A stretch of DNA of 64,000 nt from assembly GCA_028713655.1 (NCBI GenBank), contig JAQTNW010000014.1:1-64000 (forward strand), given 5' to 3'. Position numbers and translations under genes: made by a program. Origin of the DNA: Candidatus Methylacidiphilales bacterium. Lineage in GTDB: Bacteria > Verrucomicrobiota > Verrucomicrobiia > Methylacidiphilales > JAAUTS01. The notes under the pieces are model-generated. The model was given only the letters and a program-made list of their open reading frames with translations. It made no database searches and was not told where the DNA came from. Position 1 is the first letter of the stretch, and each line of letters begins with the position of its first letter. Below are positions 53,427 to 63,203 of this stretch, piece by piece.

Positions 53427-54419
53427 ATGAGTCATTCAATCAAAATTCCGGACATCGGTTCATTCGGCGCGGATTCCGGCCTCATTCCGTTGCAGGCTTG
53501 CAGCGACGGATTTTACAAAACCGGAAGCAATGGCGTCGTCTCCATTACGGCGACCGGCGATAAAAAAGTGGAGTTCATCGCCTTCGAAAAACATACGATC
53601 GCCTATGTCAAGTCGGCCATGGGTTATCCGGCCTATTATCCGGTCCACCCGATCCGCCTGGAAAGGCCCGTCAAAGCCGTGCTGATGGATTTGGACGGCA
53701 CCAGCGTCCGCAGCGAAGACTTTTGGATTTGGATCATTCAAATGACCACCGCAAGCCTGCTTGGGAATCCGCGCTTTGAGCTGGAGGAAGCCGACATGCC
53801 CTATGTGTCCGGGCACAGCGTCTCGGAGCATTTGAAGTATTGCACCAAAAAGTATTGCCCCAATAAGACGGTGGAAGAGGCACGCGATTTTTATTTTCAG
53901 CATACCCACCATGAAATGCAGGAAATCATGGAAGGCCGCGGCAGGGAGAACGCCTTCGTGCCGACCGAGGGCGTGAAGGAATTCCTTCTGGAGCTGAAAT
54001 CCATGGGGATCAAAATCGGCCTGGTAACATCCGGGCTTTACGAAAAAGCCTGGCCGGAAATCCTTTCGGCATTCAAGACCTTGAAGATGGGCGATCCCCT
54101 GGATTTTTACGACGCCGTCATCACCGCCGGTTTCCCGCTGCGCAAAGGCGTCAGCGCCGGAACCTTGGGCGAACTTTCCCCCAAGCCGCACCCCTGGCTC
54201 TATGCGGAAACCTGCCGGGTCGGATTGGGGATCGAGTTCAAGGACCGCCATTCCGTGATCGGCATCGAAGACAGCGGGGCCGGGGTCTGTTCCATCCGCC
54301 TTGCGGGCTACACCACCATCGGCATCGCCGACGGCAACATCATTGAAAGCGGCACCAAGGGGTTATGCGATCATTATTGCAATAACTTCAACGAAATCCT
54401 GAAGGTGATCAAAGGCTGA
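53427..54419 (+). CDS. HAD-family hydrolase with N-terminal extension
   Basis: A 330-residue HAD phosphatase of the beta-phosphoglucomutase-like subclass. Motif I MDLDGTSV (nucleophile Asp88, acid Asp90), motif II VTSG, motif III Lys in SPKPHPWLYAE and motif IV GIEDSGAGV are complete. The first 80 residues are an uncharacterised extension. Starts 20 bases after the GH38 stop, so probably one operon acting on sugars. Confidence 0.85.
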   Translation: MSHSIKIPDIGSFGADSGLIPLQACSDGFYKTGSNGVVSITATGDKKVEFIAFEKHTIAYVKSAMGYPAYYPVHPIRLERPVKAVLMDLDGTSVRSEDFWIWIIQMTTASLLGNPRFELEEADMPYVSGHSVSEHLKYCTKKYCPNKTVEEARDFYFQHTHHEMQEIMEGRGRENAFVPTEGVKEFLLELKSMGIKIGLVTSGLYEKAWPEILSAFKTLKMGDPLDFYDAVITAGFPLRKGVSAGTLGELSPKPHPWLYAETCRVGLGIEFKDRHSVIGIEDSGAGVCSIRLAGYTTIGIADGNIIESGTKGLCDHYCNNFNEILKVIKG

Positions 54420-54432
54420 ATTGGCATTGTCT

Positions 54433-55050
54433 ATGGCGCTCAATTTTCTATTCAAGGGCGTTATCATTGGATTCTCCATCGCCGCGCCGGTTGGGCCGAT
54501 TGGCGTTCTCTGCATCCGCCGCACTTTGAGAGATGGAAAACGGATCGGATTGGCCATCGGTTTGGGCGCGGCGATTGCTGATACCGCCTATGGCGCAGTT
54601 GCAGCTTTTGGTCTTACGATCATATCCAACTTTTTGGTTGGCGAAAAATTGTGGCTTTGCCTTCTTGGCGGCTTATTCCTCTGCTATCTCGGCATTCAAA
54701 CCTTTATCAGCAAACCTGCCGGGAAGGCTCCGGAAGTTCGTGTCGGCGGATTCTTCTCAGCCTGCCTCAGCACGTTGTTCCTTACGCTTGCAAATCCGCT
54801 GACCATTCTGTTTTTTGTTGCCGTGTTTGCCGGGTTTGGTCTTGGGACATCGCGGGACTATTTCAGCGCGAGCACGTTGGTTGCAGGCGTATTTCTCGGT
54901 TCAATTCTTTGGTGGCTGTTGCTCAGTAGTTGCGTCACCTTATTTCGATCACGAATTACCGGGCGCTGGATGCGCACCATAAACCAATTGTCGGGCGGTG
55001 TTATCGTCGCGATTGGGCTTTATTCGCTGTCGCTGTTTTTCTTCAGATGA
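54433..55050 (+). CDS. LysE-family amino-acid exporter
   Basis: A 205-residue membrane protein with six predicted helices. The opening VIIGFSIAAPVGPIGVLCIR has the Gly/Pro-rich first helix of LysE/RhtB transporters. ATG 54433 is preferred, with TTG 54421 as an alternative that lies 1 base after the HAD stop. It follows the HAD gene closely and is likely co-transcribed, but LysE proteins export amino acids, so the link to the sugar genes is unclear. Confidence 0.85.
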   Translation: MALNFLFKGVIIGFSIAAPVGPIGVLCIRRTLRDGKRIGLAIGLGAAIADTAYGAVAAFGLTIISNFLVGEKLWLCLLGGLFLCYLGIQTFISKPAGKAPEVRVGGFFSACLSTLFLTLANPLTILFFVAVFAGFGLGTSRDYFSASTLVAGVFLGSILWWLLLSSCVTLFRSRITGRWMRTINQLSGGVIVAIGLYSLSLFFFR

Positions 55051-55358
55051 TGTCTCCGGAGCGCGGGTCAAGGAGTCGCCGGGGAGACCATCCTGCCTGC
55101 ACCGCTGCGCATCTGGAACACTCACGATTTATCGGAGCTGCGCAGCGGATGTTTTTCAGCTCCCGCTTTGGGGGGTGTGGTATTTTTGATTATGCCTAAT
55201 TTTCAGGATTGGAAAAACAAACACATCACCTCTCACAAAGCCACAAAGAACACAGGGGGTGAAAGCACATACATCGAAGGAAGAAAATGTATTTCGCGCC
55301 AAGCTCGCTAAGCCCGCAAAAAATTCAAAGGGCAGGATGAATGCTTGCGCTATCGAAC
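55051..55358. other. Gene-free gap
   Basis: Holds a degraded ACTCACGATTTATCGGAGCT copy (55116-55140) and A-rich sequence around 55280-55330. No gene seen. Confidence 0.5.
55116..55140. repeat. ACTCGCGA/TCGGAGT dispersed repeat, copy 8 (degraded)
   Basis: CTGGAACACTCACGATTTAT then CGGAGCTG. The CTGGAAC flank matches the 3239-3262 copy. Confidence 0.45.
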
Positions 55359-55628
55359 TCATTTCAGATTTCTATTTGATGTATAGTATGTCGTGAAGTC
55401 GCGTTGAATGCGGTTGCGCTTATGTAAGTTGTCATAGTAGCCAAGAAATTCTGTGGCCAAGGATGTTTCTTCAACCGTTTTACCATCTTCATCATTCAAC
55501 TGAACAAGACATGGGAGGTTTACGTGAATTCCGCCAATCGTAGTAAAGCGATTCACAGCCTCTAAATACCCAGCGCGCGCAAAAGAAACTTTTTCTGATA
55601 TTACCTCTCTTAGGTGTAATCCACGCAC
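55359..55628 (-). CDS. Hypothetical protein or gene fragment
   Basis: An 89-codon GTG-start frame that stays open a few codons further upstream (the extra residues include WHNYVRGLHLRE). The sequence (KVSFARAGYLEAVNRFTTIG, then HVNLPCLVQLNDEDGK) looks like real protein rather than repeat, but no family is recognised. It may be the tail of a broken gene. Low certainty. Confidence 0.35.
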   Translation of the reverse strand: MRGLHLREVISEKVSFARAGYLEAVNRFTTIGGIHVNLPCLVQLNDEDGKTVEETSLATEFLGYYDNLHKRNRIQRDFTTYYTSNRNLK

Positions 55629-55683
55629 ATAATTATGCCAGATTCCAGTCTACACTTTTTGATCCGATACTGGTTCGCCGGGC

Positions 55684-55705
55684 AACTCCGACATACGTCG
55701 CGAGT
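55684..55705. repeat. ACTCGCGA/TCGGAGT dispersed repeat, copy 9 (inverted)
   Basis: AACTCCGACATACGTCGCGA then GT, followed by GTTCCAG, the reverse complement of the CTGGAAC flank at 3235-3240. Confidence 0.6.
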
Positions 55706-55706
55706 G

Positions 55707-55747
55707 TTCCAGATGCCCGGCTGTGCGGGCGGGACGCCCGCGCTCCC
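55707..55747. repeat. Dispersed repeat GATGCCCG..GCGGGCGGGACGCC, copy 2
   Basis: CAGATGCCCGGCTGTGCGGG then CGGGACGCCCGCGCTCCC, matching 5589-5635. Confidence 0.55.
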
Positions 55748-55903
55748 ATCGAGCACAAATGCAAATCCGCATTCATCCGTGTAATCCGTGGTCAAAGTAT
55801 ATTTCCTCTGCGCTCTCTACGGCTCAGCGGTGAGTGATTGCTTTGGCTAAATAATTTGTGAACGGGGCCTAGACTTTAAAAATGAATCCCACATCATGCA
55901 CGC

Positions 55904-57061
55904 ATGGCTCTGCAGGCACGTCTCCAGTGGGAATCGAAAGAACGCCAAATCCTGGCCCCTTACGCCCAGTACAGCTCGGAAAGCCGCGGCCGGCACCATG
56001 CCGAACCCGTCCATGTTTTCCGGTCCGAATACCAGCGCGACCGCGACCGCATCATCCACAGTTCCGCCTTTCGCCGTTTGGAATATAAAACCCAGGTCGT
56101 CCTGAACGGCACCGGCGACCACTTCCGCACCCGGCTGACCCACACAATCGAAGTCGCCGCCATCAGCCGCACCACCGCCCGCGCCCTCGGGTTGAATGAA
56201 GATTTGTCGGAGGCGGTTTCCCTGGCCCATGACCTCGGCCATCCGCCCTTCGGCCACCCCGGCGAGCACACCTTGAACCAGCTCATGACCGAGCACGGCG
56301 GGTTCGAACACAATCGTCAGAGCCTGCGCGTGGTTGAGGAACTCGAGATGAAATATCCCGAATTCAACGGGCTGAATCTTTCATGGGAAGTCCGGGAAGG
56401 CCTGTGCAAGGGATTTCTGGAAGCATTCGGCGACGGCCCCCAGCCGAGCCTCGAAGCCCAGATCGCAGATGCGGCGGATGAAATCGCCTATTGCTGCAAC
56501 GACCTCGACGACGCGCTGGAAAATTGCCTGATTGCGCCGGAAGACCTGCGGGACATCGCGCTTTGGAGTAAAATCGAAGAGGACGTGGCGCAAAACTATT
56601 CCAAGCTCGAATTTTCCCGCAAGCGCCGCTATCTCATCCGCTGCCTGATCGACATGCTGGTCGAGGACCTCTGCCGGCAGTCGGATGCCAATATCGAGGA
56701 ATCGGGGGTCAAGACCGCTTCACAAGCCCGCGCCCAAAACAAACGCCTGATCGGGTTTTCCATGCCCATGCGTTCCAATATCCAGAATTTGCGCGACTTC
56801 CTCATGCAACATTTTTATTATCATCCCTCCGTGAGCCAGATCAACCAGCGCGCGTGCAAAGTTCTCCAAGCGTTGGTTGAGTTCTACCACAAACATCCGC
56901 ACCTGATCGGCCAGAAGGCGGCCCTGCGCATCAAAAAGGACGGCCCGGCCCGCGCCGTCTGCGATTACGTTTCCGGCATGACCGACGGCTACGCGCTCAA
57001 GATGTACGCCAAGCACATTGGGACTGACAACTTGCTGACAGAACTTTTGCCGAAGTCCTGA
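55904..57061 (+). CDS. dgt: dGTP triphosphohydrolase-like HD-domain protein
   Basis: A 385-residue member of the dGTPase family, which removes triphosphate from deoxynucleotides. HD-domain metal residues: RTRLTHTIEVAAI, AVSLAHDLGHPPFGH and DAADEIAYCCNDLDD. RSEYQRDRDRIIHSSAFRRL at the start is the family signature. The length matches the short (type 2) form. It precedes rsmD by 9 bases and the two are probably co-transcribed. Confidence 0.92.
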   Translation: MALQARLQWESKERQILAPYAQYSSESRGRHHAEPVHVFRSEYQRDRDRIIHSSAFRRLEYKTQVVLNGTGDHFRTRLTHTIEVAAISRTTARALGLNEDLSEAVSLAHDLGHPPFGHPGEHTLNQLMTEHGGFEHNRQSLRVVEELEMKYPEFNGLNLSWEVREGLCKGFLEAFGDGPQPSLEAQIADAADEIAYCCNDLDDALENCLIAPEDLRDIALWSKIEEDVAQNYSKLEFSRKRRYLIRCLIDMLVEDLCRQSDANIEESGVKTASQARAQNKRLIGFSMPMRSNIQNLRDFLMQHFYYHPSVSQINQRACKVLQALVEFYHKHPHLIGQKAALRIKKDGPARAVCDYVSGMTDGYALKMYAKHIGTDNLLTELLPKS

Positions 57062-57070
57062 AGCGCCATC

Positions 57071-57634
57071 ATGAAATCCTCCGGTCGCATCCGAGTCACC
57101 ACCGGTTCCGCCGGCGGCCTGTATTTGAAAGTCCCGCCAGGTTTCACGTCCCGCCCGACCCAGGACCGCATCAAGCAGGCCATTTTTTCCAGCTTCGCCG
57201 CCAAAGTACCCGGCGCGCAGGTGCTCGACCTGTATGCGGGAACCGGATCGCTCGGCATCGAGGCGCTCAGCCGGGGCGCGGCTTCCGCCACCTTCGTTGA
57301 ATCCAATGCGGCCGTTTGCGCGACGCTCAAGGAAAATTTGGAGTATTGCCGTTTGAAGGGCAACATCGTCTGCCGCGACGTTCCGGCTTATCTCGCAGAG
57401 GGCAGCGGCCCGGCCTTCGACATCATTTTGGCCGACCCGCCCTACCTCAAGGGCAAGCATGAGGCCGTCCCAAGCGAGATGATCCGGCTTCTGGCCGGCA
57501 AATTGAACCCGGGAGGGTTGCTGGTCTGGGAACATGACAGCCGCAACTCCTGGCCCGCCCAGACCACGCTCAAGCTGTTGAAAACCACGCGCTACGGCGA
57601 AACCGCAGTCACTTATTTTGAATTAGAGGGCTAG
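57071..57634 (+). CDS. rsmD: 16S rRNA (guanine(966)-N2)-methyltransferase
   Basis: A 187-residue SAM methyltransferase acting on the 30S subunit. Landmarks: SRPTQDRIKQAIFS, the SAM motif LDLYAGTGSLGIEALSRGA and the catalytic DPPY in ILADPPYLKG. Length and motifs are standard for RsmD. Confidence 0.92.
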   Translation: MKSSGRIRVTTGSAGGLYLKVPPGFTSRPTQDRIKQAIFSSFAAKVPGAQVLDLYAGTGSLGIEALSRGAASATFVESNAAVCATLKENLEYCRLKGNIVCRDVPAYLAEGSGPAFDIILADPPYLKGKHEAVPSEMIRLLAGKLNPGGLLVWEHDSRNSWPAQTTLKLLKTTRYGETAVTYFELEG

Positions 57635-59013
<1,379 letters not shown>

Positions 59014-59093
59014 ACAATAAAACTGTTCTCCGGACGCAGCCTGCGGCAACACCGCGGGCTGCCGTTCCAATAAAAACCAACCGCCCCGCGCTT

Positions 59094-60338
59094 ATGGCCA
59101 AAAAATCAATCCGCGACGTCGCCCTCAAAAACAAACGTGTTCTGATCCGCGTCGATTTCAACGTGCCGCAGGACAAAACCACCGGCGCCATCACCAATCC
59201 CCAGCGCATCGCGGCCGCGTTGCCGACCATTCAATACGCCCTCGAACAAGGCGCCTCGGTCGTGCTCATGAGCCATCTGGGCCGCCCCGACGGCAAGCGC
59301 ATCGAGAAATACACTCTCAAGCCGGTAGCCGATAAACTGCAGGAACTGCTCGGCAAACCCGTAAAATTCCTGAATGACTGCGTGGGTCCTGAAGTCGAAA
59401 AAGCCTGCACCGCCCTCAAGCCCGGTGAAGTTGTCCTCCTGGAGAATCTGCGTTTCCATATCGAGGAAGAAGGCAAAATCAAGAACGAGGACGGAACCTC
59501 CGTCAAAGCCGACCCTGAAAAAGTCAAAGCCTTCCGCGCCGGTCTCACCCGCCTCGGAGACGTATATGTAAACGACGCTTTCGGCACAGCCCACCGCGCG
59601 CACTCCTCCGTCGTCGGCGTGGAACTGCCTGAAAAAGTCGCCGGCTTCCTCATGCTCAAGGAACTGGAAGCATTTGCGGCCGTGCTCGACAACCCGAAAC
59701 GCCCCCTGCTCGCGATCCTCGGCGGCGCAAAAATCGCCGATAAAATTCCGCTCATCAAAAACCTGATCGACAAGGCGGACGCCATCATCGTCGGCGGCGG
59801 GATGTCCTTCACGTTCAAAAAAGTGCTCGAGGGCATGGAAATCGGCGACAGCCTTTTCGACGCCGAAGGCGCAAAGCTCGTGCCTGAACTTGTGGAAAAG
59901 GCCAAGGCCCGCGGAGTCAAACTCATCCTGCCTGTCGATTTTCTCTGCGCCGACAAATTTGATGCCAATGCCAACACCCGGATTGCGGAAGCCGCCAACG
60001 GCATTCCCGCGGGCTGGATGGGGCTGGATGCCGGCCCCAAATCGATTGAGTTGTACCGCGCCGCCATCCTCGACGCCAAGACCATCGTCTGGAACGGGCC
60101 TCCCGGCGTGTTTGAGTTCGATAAATTTTCAGGCGGCACCAAGGCCATGGCCAATGCGGTGGCCGATGCCACGGCAGCCGGAGCCATCAGTGTCGTCGGC
60201 GGCGGAGACACCGCGACAGCCGCCAAAAAATTCAAGGTGGTGGAAAAGATGACGCATTGCTCCACCGGCGGCGGCGCCTCCCTCGAACTTCTGGAAGGCA
60301 AAGTCCTGCCCGGTGTGGCCGCGCTCAGCGACAAATAA
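59094..60338 (+). CDS. pgk: Phosphoglycerate kinase
   Basis: A 414-residue kinase that makes ATP from 1,3-bisphosphoglycerate. [23 protein letters not shown], the internal [16 protein letters not shown] and the C-terminal [14 protein letters not shown] are typical. Start at [11 protein letters not shown]; the frame is open further upstream to 58962 only as the tail of the gap region. The second glycolytic gene of the operon. Confidence 0.97.
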   Translation: MAKKSIRDVALKNKRVLIRVDFNVPQDKTTGAITNPQRIAAALPTIQYALEQGASVVLMSHLGRPDGKRIEKYTLKPVADKLQELLGKPVKFLNDCVGPEVEKACTALKPGEVVLLENLRFHIEEEGKIKNEDGTSVKADPEKVKAFRAGLTRLGDVYVNDAFGTAHRAHSSVVGVELPEKVAGFLMLKELEAFAAVLDNPKRPLLAILGGAKIADKIPLIKNLIDKADAIIVGGGMSFTFKKVLEGMEIGDSLFDAEGAKLVPELVEKAKARGVKLILPVDFLCADKFDANANTRIAEAANGIPAGWMGLDAGPKSIELYRAAILDAKTIVWNGPPGVFEFDKFSGGTKAMANAVADATAAGAISVVGGGDTATAAKKFKVVEKMTHCSTGGGASLELLEGKVLPGVAALSDK

Positions 60339-60393
60339 AAATCTTCAACCGCCTCTCCCAAAACCCAACTCTCAATTCATAACTACAAATCCT

Positions 60394-61176
60394 ATGGCTT
60401 TTCGCAGAAAAATCATTGCTGGCAACTGGAAGATGAACAAGACCGCCACCGACGCCAAAAGCCTCGTGGCCGAGCTGGACGAAAAACTGGCGAAAGTTGA
60501 CGAAATCGAGGTTGTCATTTGCCCCCCGTTCACCGCGCTTCATACCGCCCAGGAAACGCTCGGATCACACTCTCATCTGATTCTCGGCGGACAAAATATG
60601 CATCAGGAAACCTCCGGAGCCTACACCGGGGAGATTTCCGCCGGCATGCTGCGGGATCTGTTTTGCCGCTATGTCATCCTGGGCCATTCCGAACGGCGGC
60701 AGTATTTCCATGAAACGGACGAGTTGGTCAATAAAAAGGCCCACGTTGCGCTCAAGGTCCTTTTGAAACCCATCATTTGCGTCGGCGAAACCCTGGCTGA
60801 ACGCGAAGGCGGCAAAACCGAGAAAGTCGTGACCACCCAGGTCAAGGGTTCCTGCGCCGGGTTTTCAGATGAAAATTGGGACGATGTGGTCATTGCCTAT
60901 GAACCCGTCTGGGCCATCGGAACCGGAAAAACCGCCACTCCCGCCCAAGCCCAGGAGGTTCACGCCCTCATTCGTTCCACGATTGAAAAAATCGCCTCCA
61001 AAGCCGTGGCCGACAAGATCCGCATTCAATACGGCGGAAGCGTCAAACCCGAGAATGCCAGGGAACTGCTGAACCAGCCCGACATCGACGGCGCCCTGGT
61101 GGGGGGTGCCAGCCTGGATGCGGACTCCTTTGTGGCGATCATTAAAAACGCTTGTCAGGACAGCGAAGCCGCGTAA
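60394..61176 (+). CDS. tpiA: Triosephosphate isomerase
   Basis: A 260-residue TIM barrel interconverting dihydroxyacetone phosphate and glyceraldehyde 3-phosphate. Visible: AGNWKMNKT (catalytic Lys), ILGHSERR (catalytic His), AYEPVWAIGTGKTA (catalytic Glu) and the C-terminal YGGSVKPENA. Length is standard. Third gene of the glycolytic operon. Confidence 0.97.
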   Translation: MAFRRKIIAGNWKMNKTATDAKSLVAELDEKLAKVDEIEVVICPPFTALHTAQETLGSHSHLILGGQNMHQETSGAYTGEISAGMLRDLFCRYVILGHSERRQYFHETDELVNKKAHVALKVLLKPIICVGETLAEREGGKTEKVVTTQVKGSCAGFSDENWDDVVIAYEPVWAIGTGKTATPAQAQEVHALIRSTIEKIASKAVADKIRIQYGGSVKPENARELLNQPDIDGALVGGASLDADSFVAIIKNACQDSEAA

Positions 61177-61189
61177 TTTATAAACCCCT

Positions 61190-61621
61190 ATGGTTACGAT
61201 CCTGATTTACATCATTACCGGCTTTTTCGTGGTCTGCAGCCTCCTGCTGACCTTCGTCGTGCTCATGCAACGGCCCCGTTCCGAGGGTCTTGGCGCCGCT
61301 TTTGGAGGCGGCATGACCGAATCGCTCTTTGGCGCCCAGACTACCGACGTGTTGACCAAGATTACAATTTGGTTGGCGGCCCTCTTTTTTCTCTGCACCC
61401 TTTCCCTCGCGGTTCTGCATGCCAAACGCAGCTCCACCAGCGACTTGGCAAAAGCGCTGAAGGCCAAGGCCGCTATTGAACAGAAGACCCGTGAATCCAA
61501 TAAGGCTGAAAACCCTGCTCCGGTTGAAACTCAAGCTGCAAAAGCTCCTGCCACCTCCACGGCGGCCGGCGCCTCAGTTCCCCCGGCGCCTGCCACTGCT
61601 CCTGCCCCGGCCAAAAAATAG
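61190..61621 (+). CDS. secG: Preprotein translocase subunit SecG
   Basis: A 143-residue membrane protein of the Sec translocase. Two helices (about 4-26 and 58-80) flank the conserved loop QRPRSEGLGAAFGGG, and an Ala/Pro-rich tail follows (residues 100-143), longer than usual. secG after tpiA is a known bacterial order. The next gene's frame overlaps its 3' end. Confidence 0.92.
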   Translation: MVTILIYIITGFFVVCSLLLTFVVLMQRPRSEGLGAAFGGGMTESLFGAQTTDVLTKITIWLAALFFLCTLSLAVLHAKRSSTSDLAKALKAKAAIEQKTRESNKAENPAPVETQAAKAPATSTAAGASVPPAPATAPAPAKK

Positions 61622-61643
61622 CACCCCGCTTCTTTCTCTGGGC

Positions 61644-63203
61644 TTGCCGTTGGTTCTGCTCCTGACCGGAGCCTGCTCCAACCGTTCCACACAGGCGGAC
61701 TTGGTCTTCATCAACGGCGCCGAACCCCAAACTCTCGATCCGGCCCTCATCAGCGGCCAGCTTGAAGGACGGCTTTCCTATTGCCTTTTCGAGGGCCTGA
61801 CACGACACAATGCCAAAGGCGAAGCTATTCCCGGAATCGCCGAGCGCTGGGAAATCTCGCCCGACAGGCGCACTTACACGTTTCATCTGCGCCCGGACGC
61901 ATTCTGGAGCAATGGAGATCCTGTCACCGCGGGCGATTTTGCGGATTCCTGGCGCCGCGTGCTGGAACCGTCCACCGACGCTGTTTATGCGGAAATTTTA
62001 TTCTTTATCGAAAACGCGGAAGCCTATCAAAAAGGTAAAATCACCGATTTCAACTTGGTAGGCATCAAGGCCCCGGATTCAAAAACCGTGCAGGTGCGGC
62101 TCACGTCGCCCACTCCCTTTTTTATAGATCTGACCGCTTTCACCACCTATCTGCCCGTTCACATGCCTTCCGTCAGGAAATACGGGGAATCCTGGGCTCG
62201 TCCGGGAAACATGATCTGCAACGGCCCGTTTCTTTTGAAAGACTGGCGGATCAATGACCGGGTCATCATGGTCCGCAATGAGCGTTACTGGGACGCGGTT
62301 CACGTCGCTCTGAGGCGCGTGGATGCCCTGGCCACCTCCCAGGGAAATACAGCCCTGAACCTTTATCTGACCGGCGAAGCCGATTTGCTCCTCGATAAGG
62401 GGCTCATCCCCTCCCAAATTTTGCCGGAATTGCGAAAACGCCGCGATTTCCATGTCTTCAATTTTCTCGGAAGTTATTTTTACCGCTTCAACACGACCCG
62501 CCCGCCGTTTAATAATCCGCTCGTGCGCAAGGCCTTTTCCGCATCCATCGACCGAAATGTCATCGTGCAAAAAATCACGCGCGGCGGCGAGGCGCCCGCC
62601 CGGTCCCTTGTTCCAGACGGCATTTCCGGCTATCAACCCTACCCCGGCATCGGTTACAACCCGGAACAGGCCAGAAAATGGCTGGCCGAGGCCGGATATC
62701 CCGGCGGAAAAAAATTCCCAAGTGTCAGCATCATGTACAACGCCTCCCAGCAACATGCCGCAATTGCCGTGGAAGTACAGGCCATGTGGAAACGGGAGCT
62801 CCGGGTGGATGTCGAACTGCGACAGCAGGACTGGCCCACTTACCTGCGCGATATGGACCTGCTCAACTTTGATGTGGTTCGTTCCAGTTGGGTGGGCGAT
62901 TATGCAGACCCCAATACCTTTCTGGATTGCTTTGTCACCGGACGCGGAAACAACCGGACCGGCTGGAGCAACCCGCGCTACGACCAATTGCTCGGCATGG
63001 CCGGTGTGGAAAGCAATCCGCAAAAACGCTTCGACGATATGCGGGAAGCTGAAAAACTTCTGGTGAGCAAAGATCCTCCCATCGCGCCACTCTATTTTTA
63101 TGTCGGCATGCTCTGCTTCGATCCGGACCGGCTGGGCGGAATCGAAGGCAATATCCTGGATGAGCATCCCATCCGGACCCTCTACCGAAAGGATGCAAAA
63201 TAA
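61644..63203 (+). CDS. oppA: Oligopeptide ABC transporter substrate-binding protein (start uncertain)
   Basis: A peptide-binding lipoprotein of SBP family 5: FINGAEPQTLDPALISG at the N terminus of the mature domain, PDRRTYTFHLRPDAFWSNGD, NPLVRKAFSASIDR and DVVRSSWVGDYADPNTFLD. A lipobox (LLLTGACS) is present. No ATG or GTG lies where the signal peptide should begin; the frame is open back to 61476, overlapping secG, and the nearest option is TTG 61644, which leaves too short a leader. A sequence error or unusual start is possible. Its stop overlaps the permease start by one base (TAATG). Confidence 0.82.
   Translation: MPLVLLLTGACSNRSTQADLVFINGAEPQTLDPALISGQLEGRLSYCLFEGLTRHNAKGEAIPGIAERWEISPDRRTYTFHLRPDAFWSNGDPVTAGDFADSWRRVLEPSTDAVYAEILFFIENAEAYQKGKITDFNLVGIKAPDSKTVQVRLTSPTPFFIDLTAFTTYLPVHMPSVRKYGESWARPGNMICNGPFLLKDWRINDRVIMVRNERYWDAVHVALRRVDALATSQGNTALNLYLTGEADLLLDKGLIPSQILPELRKRRDFHVFNFLGSYFYRFNTTRPPFNNPLVRKAFSASIDRNVIVQKITRGGEAPARSLVPDGISGYQPYPGIGYNPEQARKWLAEAGYPGGKKFPSVSIMYNASQQHAAIAVEVQAMWKRELRVDVELRQQDWPTYLRDMDLLNFDVVRSSWVGDYADPNTFLDCFVTGRGNNRTGWSNPRYDQLLGMAGVESNPQKRFDDMREAEKLLVSKDPPIAPLYFYVGMLCFDPDRLGGIEGNILDEHPIRTLYRKDAK

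Larger units (their letters stand above)
55629..55903. other. Gene-free gap with repeats
   Basis: Holds ACTCCGACATACGTCGCGAG (55685-55704), the GATGCCCG..GCGGGCGGGACGCC unit (55707-55747) and a ATTCATCCGTGTAATCCGTG motif (55772-55791). Confidence 0.6.
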
